In this document: piece by piece, positions 9,373-18,620 of the stretch
Position numbering within the stretch: the first letter of the stretch is position 1
Layout of the letters: every line of letters begins with the position of its first letter
Source of the DNA: Pelargonium cotyledonis
Taxonomy: Eukaryota; Streptophyta; Magnoliopsida; Geraniales; Geraniaceae
Assembly: GCA_036897625.1 (NCBI GenBank)
Contig: JAYMTA010001143.1
Coordinates: 1 to 21,543, forward strand
Length of the DNA stretch: 21,543 nt
Direction of reading: 5' to 3'
Notes under the pieces: generated by a model
Told to the model about the DNA's origin: nothing
What the model saw: only the letters and a program-made list of their open reading frames with translations
Database searches by the model: none
Program-made: the position numbers and the translations under genes

Positions 9373-10918
9373 ATGGGATCATCGCTCAGTTGCTGTGGAT
9401 CCGAGAAGGTCGAGGAAGGGTACGTAATTAAACGTAATATTCTCGATATTTAACAATAATTATTGATGATGATCCCATTGAAACTGTGTTAAATGACAGG
9501 GTAACAACAGGTGGTGGAGGCAACAGTTCTCCATGGAGGATATTCACATACAAGGAGTTGCATATAGCTACCAATGGCTTCTGTGAGGAGAATAAGCTCG
9601 GCGAGGGTGGTTTTGGTAGCGTTTATTGGGGGAAAACCACTGACGGTCTTCAGGTAATTTATTATGCATTACATGTAATTATTTGTTGATGTTTTAGTGC
9701 AAGAAATTAATTCAAATATAATATTTGTGGTTGAAGATTGCTGTGAAGAAGTTGAAAGCGATGAACTCGAAGGCGGAGATGGAATTCGCAGTAGAAGTAG
9801 AGATTCTTGGGAGGGTGAGGCACAAGAACTTGTTGGGACTAAGAGGGTATTGCGTCGGGACGGATCAGCGGCTCATAGTTTATGATTACATGCCTAATCT
9901 CAGCTTGTTGTCTCATCTCCACGGCCAATTTGCTTCTGATGCTCAACTTGACTGGAAAAAGAGAATCAAGATTATCATGGGCTCTGCTGAAGGCCTTGTG
10001 TATGTTTTCCACATCCATTTTTCTACTTCTCTTACAAGAAATTAGATCTCCGCTGACTTGCTAGCTGTTGCTGTTGACACGTAATATGTGTGCACTTAGG
10101 GGGCATCTCTCGTCGTTAACATTGAAAATGAGCATGATTCCATTAGATCTAAAAGAAATTGTTGCAATCACATATAGGCTCACTATACACCTTGTTGGTT
10201 GTCACTTGTTAATCTTAGGTATTTGCACCATGAAGTAACACCCCACATCATCCATAGAGACATCAAGGCTAGCAACGTGCTACTAGACTCCGATTTCGAA
10301 CCATTGGTAGCTGATTTCGGGTTCGCAAAGCTGATCCCAGAGGGTGTAAGCCACATGACAACCCGGGTGAAGGGCACGTTGGGGTACCTAGCACCCGAGT
10401 ACGCCATGTGGGGAAAGGTCTCCGAGAGCTGCGACGTCTACAGCTTCGGCATTCTCTTGCTCGAGATTCTCACGGGGCGAAAGCCCATAGAAAAACTCCC
10501 GGGAGGCGTCAAAAGGACCATCACCGAATGGGCGGAGCCCCTAATTGTGAAAGGGAGGTTCAAGGACATCGCCGACCCCAAGCTGCGAGGCAATTTCGAC
10601 GAGTACCAGTTCAAACAAGCAATAAACGTGGCGGCGTTGTGCGTGCAGAGCGAGCCCGAAAAGAGGCCAAAGATGAAGGAAGTGGTGAGCTTGCTAAAAG
10701 GTTATGAGAGCAGCAAAGGGAAGGTGATGCAGAATATGAGAATTGAGAGTGTAAAGTATGGAGATGAATTGTTGGCACTTGATGACCAAACGAGCGATGA
10801 TGGTGGTCCAGACGAGAGCGCCAGTGATGCGTTTGGTGTGTTTGGTGCGATGGAGGTGCAAAAGATGCAAGACCGGTACAGGCGTCACGCGGATCACAGG
10901 AGATTTGGCAAGCATTAG
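9373..10918 (+). CDS. PTI1-like receptor-like cytoplasmic kinase (At3g15890 type), complete, 4 exons
   Basis: Exons read as 9373-9419, 9500-9653, 9737-9999 and 10219-10918. All junctions are GT/AG and keep one frame of 387 aa. The protein starts [12 protein letters not shown]: Gly2 with Ser6 fits N-myristoylation and Cys7/Cys8 fit palmitoylation, so plasma-membrane attachment is inferred; there is no signal peptide or membrane segment. The kinase domain (about residues 43-330) has glycine loop GEGGFGSV (50-57), ATP lysine K71, likely alpha-C glutamate E87, catalytic HRDIKASN (167-174), DFG (187-189) and APE (213-215). It is therefore an RD kinase with all key residues, expected to be active on Ser/Thr. 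The closest family I recognise is the PTI1-like kinase At3g15890 group, known as cytoplasmic signalling kinases; the substrate cannot be read from sequence. An acidic then basic tail of roughly 65 residues follows the kinase. The start is chosen because its acylation motif is typical. A different RLCK lies downstream on the same strand. Confidence 0.9.
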
Positions 10919-11335
10919 GCTAGTACGTGAAACATTTGTTGGCACTTAATTTGTTGTTGCTTTATTTTACTGTTGTTCTTAGTGTTTGTTTATATGAATT
11001 GTGAACATGGATTTGATTTCGGTAATCCTTATGGTCACATTGCTCTATTTTTTTTAATTGTATTTAATTTGGTGCATGATATGGATTTCAATTGATTTTA
11101 AAGACCATTTTGTAAGTTTTAATACAATTTCATTGGAAAAGAGTAAAGAGCTAGAAGACTTAATGGAGGGAAGAGTGCCTAAAATATCAAGTTTTATTCA
11201 TTTATTGGGTCAAGCAGCTGTTTAGTTTTTTTAGGTTTGAACCTATATAAGCATAACTCAAGTAATACAACCCTTTGATATGCCTATATTGTTCATGGCA
11301 AGCCAAATAAAGACAAGCAAAACTTTTGAGGAGAA

Positions 11336-11488
11336 ATATCCCCAACACCTACAATGGGTGTCACATTACTGACTGACCTGAACCCACCATAAAGTCCCAC
11401 AATAGGTAGCAACTAGCGGTGGAGATACATCCCAACACGTATAATGAATGTCACATCACCAAACCAAACCCGCCATAAAGCCCCACAC
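11336..11488 (+). repeat. Diverged ~60-bp direct repeat downstream of the PTI1-like gene
   Basis: The segment at about 11336-11402 (CCCCAACACCTACAATGGGT...) and that at about 11427-11488 (CCCAACACGTATAATGAATG...) run in parallel to CCATAAAGYCCCACA, with a period near 90 bp and scattered substitutions. A tRNA B-box-like string (CTTCGAATCTC, about 11570) lies further on, so part of a SINE is possible but unproven. Confidence 0.6.
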
Positions 11489-11741
11489 TTGAATAGTCCA
11501 CAGGAGTCAGCTTGGGGTGCAAGGAACTTAAGGGTTAGCCATGTATTTATCAGTCAGAGCACTGAGTCTTCGAATCTCATCCGGATTAGTTCAGTTCAAA
11601 CTGATTGGACAACACTATCTACAATGTTAATCTCAAATTGACATCATCAAAATTAGATGAAAAAACTAGGCTAAGTATTGAGAAGTTCCATTTAAGAATA
11701 AATTTGGTCACATTTAATTTTTTTATTACTAATTAGACTTT

Positions 11742-11921
11742 GAGTAATATGAGTATCAGTTGATTGATATAACTTTATATCAGTTGCACAATGAGGTGAT
11801 GACACCTCATTTAAAATCATGGATCCGGACGGGTTGCTCCGCTCCCACAAATTCACTTGGGTGGGTATAAGTGAAATTTGATGGGCTTGGTTAAGTTGCA
11901 ACTGATATAAACATTTTACTC
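11742..11921. mobile_element. Mutator-type MITE, copy 2 (9-bp target duplication)
   Basis: The ends are GAGTAATATG and, in reverse complement, GAGTAAAATG. The 9-mer TTAGACTTT abuts both sides (11733-11741 and 11922-11930). The core matches copy 1 at 6010-6210 almost base for base, including the GGTGATGACACCTCATTT arm and the TTGCTCCGCTCCCACAAATT segment. Here the left arm is complete, but the right arm lacks the matching GGTGATGACA block. It lies between the two kinase genes, about 820 bp past the first kinase stop and 760 bp before the second kinase start. Confidence 0.85.
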
Positions 11922-12576
11922 TTAGACTTTTTCATAAAACATTGATGACCAAATTAGCTATTCTCTCAAACGGTTTAGCAAACAACATTGGATATCAGTG
12001 GCACCTTGTAGCAGAAGTCTTCTCTACTGCCTAAATTCAGGAAAACTTCATAGCATACCAATGTGAGCTGTGAAGAAAAGGAAAAATGTGACTACAAGTC
12101 CCACATACACCTTTGCTCCATTTCTAAACAGCCTGCTACATATATTGACATGCATGTAGAACAGAAGATAAATTGTAATTTGAATCACCATAAATATCCA
12201 CATTCATAATGTTGAATTAATGTACAGTCCAAGACAAACAATTTCCCATCATAATATTCTTGGAATCATGAAGAAATGAAAGCAATGTTAACTAACATAC
12301 ATGATGAAGAAAGTGTCCTCTCCAAGTTTCATTGATGACAAAGTGATAGCCTCTATGCTCTTCTTGAGAAAAATAGGTCCCTCCTTTCCTACCAAATCCA
12401 AGAAAGTTTTTGTTTCTTTTTACCATTGTTTGGCTTACATAGCAAGACAAATCAACTCTATGTGACTACTGTCCACACCACCTTTGCTTAAACCCCAAAG
12501 CACCTATTTTAAAGCCTCTTATGCTTCTTAAACAAGAATAATATTTGAATAATCATACTCTTCTTCCTCCCCTACA
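11922..12576. promoter_or_regulatory. Upstream region of the USP-domain kinase
   Basis: About 650 bp between the MITE and the TATA box, without open frames of note. The last part (12360-12540) contains C-rich strings such as CCACACCACC and AACCCCAAAGC. No specific factor site is claimed. Confidence 0.4.
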
Positions 12577-12584
12577 TATATATA
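12577..12584 (+). promoter_or_regulatory. TATA box of the USP-domain kinase gene
   Basis: A TATATATA run sits about 100 bp before the kinase ATG. A pyrimidine-rich stretch of CT repeats (about 12590-12611) follows, which is usual near plant transcription starts and 5' leaders. The start of transcription around 12605-12615 is inferred. No upstream ATG in a better context interrupts the leader, apart from an in-frame-unrelated one at 12545. Confidence 0.6.
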
Positions 12585-12679
12585 GTCTTGACCTCTCACT
12601 CTCACTCTCTGCATTGAATCCATTGTCCGGTCATCACTACTCGAAAGCTTTCGTTCAATTCCGAACATATTTGCAGACA

Positions 12680-15331
12680 ATGGTGACTTCAGCTCCATCT
12701 AAAGTACTCATTGGCATCTCTCAAGACCCAGATGTTAGCAAAGAGCTTCTCTCTTGGGCAATCACTTTTCTTGCTCATCCACATGACACCATTGTTGCCA
12801 TACATGTTCTGGGTCTGTAATCTGTATGACTATTGATTAGTTGAGTCTAGTTATAGACTCATGAACTCACTTATATATCAATTACTTACATGTAACTAAA
12901 GTGTTTCTTATTCGATAGTTGGCGAGGAGGCGAAGAAGGGTCAATTGGCCACAAAACTCCGATCACAGTTTCGCCAAGCAAAAGCCTATGTCATATCTTT
13001 GCTTGGAGAATTCGCCGGGACATGTCAATTGAAGCAGGTCTTATTAGTTTACTATCTTATATGCAATTTAAAAAGATTTTAACAGCAATGTACAATTATG
13101 CTTATTAAGTTGTCTAATATTTGCAGATAAATCTTGAGGCTAAAGTAAGGTACAGCTCTAGTATTCGAAGAGGCCTAGTGGAGGAAGCAAAATCCATTTC
13201 AGCTGATTTTGTACTTCTCTGTGGTTCAAGAAACCGGTTAAATAGGCAAGAAAATCAGCTAAACTTTCAAGAATTTGTATGATTAAACTTTTATTCATTG
13301 TATATCCTCTCTTTTTTCACTTTGTGATGAATCAGAAATAGTAGCCACATTGCAAAATATCTTCTTGAGTATGCCCCAAAAGGCTGTTCAGTTGTCTCAG
13401 CAGCAATATCTGGGCATATACAACACAAGTCACATCCAAATTCAACATTTTTCAAAGGTCAGTGCTGTTCAGAGCTACTTACAAGCAATTTGTGTTTCTC
13501 ATTTTGAAGCCACATATGATCTTTATGTCTCTTACAGATGATATTCATCAGTTGAGCTCAAAATGGTCGAACAACACGAAAAATGGCATTGTCTCAAAAC
13601 AAAAGATTACTGAGTCTTCTCCGAGAACTGTATTAGATGGGATTGAAGGAGAATCACAAAGCACAGAAGATGACACCTTTAGCCTCGAGGAGGACTCGAG
13701 CATCGCAGAGTCCCCTCCTCCGGCTCCCAAATGTAAAGAACAACCCAACATGAAAAAGCATCCATCATCCTTCAAATCGATCTCCTCATTCTTCCTATCG
13801 CCACTGCGAAAACAAAACAGCAGACTAGCAAGCAAGGAAAAGCAGGAATCATTGTTAACATGCTTCAGCTTTGAAGAGATCTCGCGCGCTACCAATGACT
13901 TCCACCCAGGTAAGGGGGTTTTGAAGACTCCAATGATATTTTTATTTTTTCCATTGAACCAAATTTATGATCCTTTTGAGATTGTTTTGAGTAATTACAG
14001 ATAACATTGTGGGTCGAGGTGGGTACTCAGAAGTGTATAGAGGAGATCTTCGCGACGGAAGGAGCATAGCAGTGAAGAGGTTGGCCAAAGACAACAATGA
14101 TGAAACCAAAGAAAAAAAGTTCCTCTTGGAATTGGGCATAATTGGACATGTTTGCCATCCCAACACTGCAAGCCTAGTAGGGTGCTGCATCGAAAACGGG
14201 CTCTATCTCATCTTCAACTACTCTCAAAATGGCAATTTGGAATCTGCATTGCGTGGTAACCAAAATTTATACCCTTTACAACAACTCTTTAACTTATATA
14301 GCAATCCAAGAACATGCCTAATATGTACAAGTACAACCTTGTCTTGAGAGTTCTCAGGAAAGACATGTCGGTCACTTGATTGGGCACTTAGGTACAAGAT
14401 TGCTGTTGGGATTGCAAGGGGTCTGCATTACCTTCATAAATGCTGCAAGCACAGAATAATTCACCGCGACATCAAAGCTTCTAATGTCCTTCTCGGGCCA
14501 GATTATGAACCACAGGTGAAGTGAAGCAAAAGGCAAGATCATTATCAGAATCCTACAATTAAGTTGTTGACAACATTAATATTTGTAAATCTGCAGATAA
14601 CAGATTTTGGGCTAGCAAAGTGGCTTCCTAACAAATGGACACACCATGCTGTGATCCCAATCGAGGGCACGTTCGGGTACCTAGCACCAGAGTACTTCAT
14701 GCATGGTATTGTGGATGAGAAAACAGATGTTTTTGCATTTGGGGTGCTTCTTCTGGAGATCATAACTGGAAGGAAGCCTGTGGACTCATCAAAACAAAGC
14801 CTGCTCTTGTGGGTATGTTACAATATGTTGCTTTTTCTTATTGAGACCTCAACTTTTTATTAATCAAATCATAAAAGGACACATATATATACATAAACAG
14901 GCCAATCCTTTGATGGAATGTGGGGACATTGGTGAGCTAGCTGATCCCAAAATGAAAGGCAAGTATGACACCAGTGAGATGTCCAGGATGGTGTTAACTG
15001 CGTCCTATTGCATCAGGCAATCCTCCATTTGGCGTCCAACCATGAATGAGGTACGTACAAAAACTATCATTTACAATGCCTTGAGGTCTTAGTTTCAAGT
15101 CTCGGCGTTTGTACGCTTGCTGATTAGAAAAAGAAAACGATCATTTATTTATTCCATTGAGTGATGTTTGTGATATAAATAAAGGTGTTGGAGCTGCTGA
15201 GCAGTGGGGAAGATTCAGAGGTGGCCAAGAGTTGGAGAGTGCCAAAGCATGGTTGTGATGAGATGGACGATTACTCCATGGTTTTTGGATATCAAGTTCC
15301 ATCGGATATTGTTGTGGAGGATTTCTTGTGA
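12680..15331 (+). CDS. USP-domain receptor-like cytoplasmic kinase (At5g57670 type, RLCK VI), complete, 10 exons
   Basis: Exons: 12680-12812, 12919-13037, 13127-13245, 13336-13457, 13538-13909, 14001-14255, 14358-14515, 14597-14812, 14901-15050 and 15185-15331, giving 596 aa. Nine exon ends fit normal splicing; the third intron starts GC rather than GT. Residues about 8-160 form a universal-stress-protein-like fold ([10 protein letters not shown] start; GSRNR near 118), though the usual USP nucleotide-binding glycines look degenerate. A Ser/Pro/Lys-rich linker (about 165-270) follows. Then comes a kinase domain with GRGGYSEV (293-300), K314, E332, HRDIKASN (409-416), DFG (429-431) and APE (456-458), so all catalytic residues are present. 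There is no signal peptide or membrane span, so it is cytosolic despite the usual 'receptor-like' name. RLCK VI kinases include ROP-GTPase-interacting members; that role here is inference. Length is close to the Arabidopsis relative. A TATA box lies about 100 bp upstream of the start codon. Confidence 0.9.
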
Positions 15332-15467
15332 TTTATGTCTCTTCACTCTCAATCTGAGGGTCACATGGTTTCTTGTTAGAGGAAAAGGGCGTTTTGTCCT
15401 TTAATTAATTTATGTATTTTTTTAATGTCATTCATTAGTCATGGGTATTTAAAAGAGTGAAAATGCT

Positions 15468-15872
15468 GGTTGGTAGGTAGTTGTAGGAGGTGAGAGGGGG
15501 AAGCTTTAGCTGTTCATGTAGTCGAAGCGATGGCTGTTCGGGAGGCTCTCTCTTGAATAAAAGAGTGTGGATGACGAGTTGTGGCAGTGGAGGGTGCCTC
15601 ATAGAAAGTCATGTCGGATCTCGTGTCAGGATTCGAGATGTCAAATGTCTATGACATGAGTGTTAGTGATTGTTACAACTTGCATCTAGTTTAGAAAATG
15701 TATCTTTCTCTTTTATTTATAAATCCACTAATGTAGTGTCTCACTGCATTGCTAGAGTTGATTGTTCTATGTCTGGTCGATGTATTTGAGTTGCTCTAGA
15801 TTGTCCCCCGAGTGTAACTCAGATTTTGAGTAATGAATGAAGTTGATTTGGTTGTTTGCCTTAAGAAAAAAT
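15468..15872 (+). mobile_element. 5'-truncated LINE with RNase H-like remnant, 14-bp target duplication
   Basis: The exact 14-mer AGAGTGAAAATGCT flanks the insert (15454-15467 and 15873-15886). The insert ends in an A-rich tail (15863-15871). One frame (from about 15500) reads VVEAMAVREALS then a stop and IKECG, the usual start of the LINE-type RNase H domain (RVT_3). The end of the same domain can be seen further on (VSHCIARVDCSMSGRC near 15740-15790, then DCPPSVTQILSNE and a stop at about 15833). TGA and TAG stops interrupt it, at least two of them where the family has Trp (TGG), so it is dead. It landed about 120 bp behind the stop codon of the USP-domain kinase, perhaps within or just past its 3' UTR. 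Confidence 0.85.
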
Positions 15873-16221
15873 AGAGTGAAAATGCTATTTTGTTTTGAGT
15901 CTATGAAGTGAGGTGAAATGAAATGAAATCAATGTGTCTTAATTAGTAGACCCACAATGACTATCCACATTTGTGAGGTCGAATGGCCCCCCTTTATGCA
16001 ATTGATGGCCCAATTGACATCTTTTGAAGCAAAAAAGAAAAATGAACATCTTGTAAATCAAAAAGGAAAAAGAAATGAAATGAACCAACCAATGTGTATG
16101 CTTTCAATGATTCAAGTTTCTTTCCCAACCCTGTGTGAAGCCCACCGGCCACCCCTCTAAGCACTCCAATTATCTATTCTTTGGGCCTTGGATGCGATCC
16201 CCAAAGGTGTCCAAAATTTGA

Positions 16222-16899
16222 TTTTTTTTTTTAACCAAGCCGGGAAATTAACTTTTATTGCAAATCAAAAGCAAAGCTTGCCGGGCTGCCATGGAATGGG
16301 TGGTGAACAAAGGTTGGGACCTTGTCGTTTTCGACCATGATGCTCAAGAGGTGGTTTTGAAAGTCTCACTTTCTTTGTCGGACTCGAGCCATGTCGGCCT
16401 CCTTATTAGTGATTATCATGTTTTGTTAAATGGTTTCAGGCATGCTAAGTGTGTGTTTGTTCTGAGATCAGCGAATGGTGTTACTCATGTCTTTGCTCAA
16501 CACGCCATTTCTTTGTCTAATCCTTTAATTTGGAATTGGGATGCCCTTACTTCTATTGCTGTAAATGCTTTTATGTTAGATAGTTTGCATTATTGAAAGT
16601 TCCAGTTTACATCCCAAAAAAAAAAAAAACAAGGGCAACAACGATTAATGAGGGGACTAGACCTCCCTCCTAATCAACTATGCCTAACCTAGAATTGGAG
16701 GCCCTCGTTAGCTAGAGGGCCACCCAGTTTGCAGACTGTTTAATGTGTTTAAACACAATACAATGAAATTCAGAAACAAGAGATAAAATATCTTCGACGA
16801 TCAAACCAAAAGCATTGACATACGCTTCCCCTCCGGCTTGGATAGCTTTTATAACTTCCAATGAGTCCGACTCCACTTCCTTCCTCCATTTCCCTAACA
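16222..16899 (-). mobile_element. 5'-truncated LINE (minus strand) with RNase H remnant and 14-bp target duplication
   Basis: The 14-mer TGTCCAAAATTTGA is exact at 16208-16221 and 16900-16913. On the minus strand the insert starts in an RNase H-like frame (16899-16712: LGKWRKEVESDSLEVIKAIQ through FKHIKQSANWVAL and a stop). A 3' untranslated part follows, then AATAAAAG near 16250, and it finishes in poly(A), seen here as the T run 16222-16232. A second, opposite-strand LINE fragment (about 16270-16629) sits inside the 3' part. The domain lacks its N-terminal half and cannot be functional. Confidence 0.85.
16258..16629 (+). mobile_element. LINE RNase H-domain fragment with poly(A), nested in the minus-strand LINE
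   Basis: An open frame to the TGA at 16596 encodes about 112 residues with RVT_3 features: ACRAAMEWVVNKGWDLVVFD near the start, then HAKCVFVLRSANGVTHVFAQ and HAISLSNPL. A short 3' tail and a run of As (16616-16629) follow. The first catalytic part of RNase H is missing. It lies between the 3' untranslated part and the AATAAAAG/poly(A) end of the opposite-strand LINE, so a later insertion into that copy is inferred. Only a weak duplication candidate is seen (CAAAAGCAA versus CAAGGGCAA), so the exact left border (about 16270) is uncertain. Confidence 0.65.
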
Positions 16900-16913
16900 T
16901 GTCCAAAATTTGA

Positions 16914-17899
16914 ATTCATTTCCACTCCAATGCTTGTGTTGATGATCTCTTCATTTTCTCTGAGAATAATTTTTTAGATAAATAAATAATAATAATAATA
17001 AAGAATAAAAACTTTCAACTATAATGTATAGACTGAGATTCTCAGCTGATAAATCATGACCAAATAGACGATGTCACATCATCGATTTATACTCATATCG
17101 ATCTTAATAAATTTTTAAACGCATAGCGCCCTATTAAAATCAATTTTGTTTATCTCTTAGTTGAGAGTTTAGTCGAATTTATTCCTAACACTCGTAGTAA
17201 TAATAAAGGCCAGGTGGGGGACAAAGGGAGCCCACGGGGTGAGGGGATGGACCAATTTTGCACGTGAAGAGGTAATGGAATGTGATAGCTACCTCTGCAC
17301 ATCCACTGGTACATGCTCATGCTAATACAAACCGACACAGGCTAGCTTGTCACTTCCCATCTATAGCCTATACAATACAATTATCCACCCAATCCATCCA
17401 TCTTAAATTTGTGTTTCCTTCCATTTTCTTTGCATCCATTCAAAGGCCATGCATGCATGCACATCCACTCCAATCCATCTTATACTTAATTTTATCTATT
17501 ACTTTCCTAAATTAGTCCAACAAGTTTTTTTCTATATCATATTATTAAACCAAACATCACAACTGGTCTTCCTCCATATTGCTCCCCCTCATAAGCTTAG
17601 TTTGGATTATTCAAAATGCAATACAATCTAAAGAATATTGTGTTTGCAATGTTGAAAGTAACTCAATAAAGTGTTATAAATATATGTCAATTGACATTTA
17701 TGTCGTTCCCAATAACTATATATGTTTCTTATGAAATTAAATTTTTTGTTTGATTCGGCAAAAACATAAATCTATAAACAAACTTATTTGTTGTTACGAC
17801 ACATCTTTTGTATCTTGCCGATGCAAACTTACAGTTGAAATGTGTTACAGTTCAAAGTGGCATTTAACCATTATAAATAACACTCACTCTTTGAAAGAG
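16914..17899. other. Intergenic DNA between the LINE cluster and the gag relic
   Basis: Contains an (ATA)n microsatellite near 16983-17000 and a mixed-composition stretch (17200-17640) with CATGCATGCATGC near 17449. Short open frames on both strands overlap each other and resemble nothing known to me. Confidence 0.5.
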
Positions 17900-18620
17900 C
17901 TGAAAAAACGGAATGGATGACATGAAGCGAAAAATGAGGAATGAGCTGGAGAACAGGCTCCCAACCTCAGCCTTGACCTCATATCTAAAGATAGGCCGTC
18001 TTTAACTAAAAGCATATGTCTGGAGGTCTTTCTTGTGGGCTTCAAAATTCCTAAGACACAAAAATATGAAGGCAAGGGATCTAAAGCATCACATGAACGA
18101 CTACATTTGTCACATGAACCTAATGTACCAAGCTTGGGATGCTATAAAGTGTTGATCCTTCGCCCCTACCTTGGGGGTTATCGTTCGGGTCTAGATTAAG
18201 AAACTCTCTAAGGGATCTATAACTAGTTGTAAGCAGTTCAACTAAATTCGTCGCCCATTTCCACACCTGAGTCGCACCAAAGAAAATCGTTATTCCCCTA
18301 ATCGAAATGGCACAAGAGCCAAGAGAGTCTCTACATGAGTACGCAGTCCGCTTCACGAACATATACCAAGATGTATATGACACCAATCACGAAACAACCT
18401 TTGTCATATTCGCCAACGGCTAAAACCCCTCATCCAAGCTAATTGAGTCACTCTTCAGAAAGAAAAAAAAATCCACCAACCACTGCAAACGAGCTCATGT
18501 AAAAAAAATCAGAGCTACAGTAAGATAGAGGAGCCAAAAGTTCAGCTGGAAAAAGAAAATGAGCCAAAACCCACGACAACATACAATTCAAGTCGCACGA
18601 CGTGGTCACAGAGGCCAGAA
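17900..18620 (+). pseudogene. Ty3/gypsy retrotransposon gag relic
   Basis: Translation in successive plus-strand frames shows blocks typical of plant gypsy gag. They are a basic helix-like lead-in (MDDMKRKMRNELENRL near 17914), GFKIPKTQKYEGK near 18040, a block with HHMNDY and YQAWDAIK near 18090-18150, and EPRESLHEYAVRFTNIYQ near 18315-18370. The frame shifts at least twice (about 18077 and 18239). Stops lie at 18153-18155, 18192-18194, 18268-18270 and 18421-18423. No protease, reverse transcriptase or LTR is evident next to it. It is a dead fragment of the capsid-like gene. Confidence 0.75.

Noticed and set aside
10183..10945. Antisense and alternative-frame open reading frames over the last exon of the PTI1-like kinase
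   Set aside because: Shadows of the GC-rich kinase exon; the sense frame has all kinase motifs.
11500..11600. tRNA gene or SINE head (CTTCGAATCTC looks like a B box)
   Set aside because: No cloverleaf could be drawn, and no A box or terminal duplication was found.
9373..15331. The two kinases as a tandem duplicate pair
   Set aside because: They differ in exon number, N-terminal domains and subfamily motifs; only the general kinase core is shared.
16900..16954. N-terminal extension (MKRSSTQALEWK) of the minus-strand RNase H fragment
   Set aside because: It lies outside the 14-bp duplication that marks the LINE border and is cut off by an in-frame stop, so the resemblance is probably chance.
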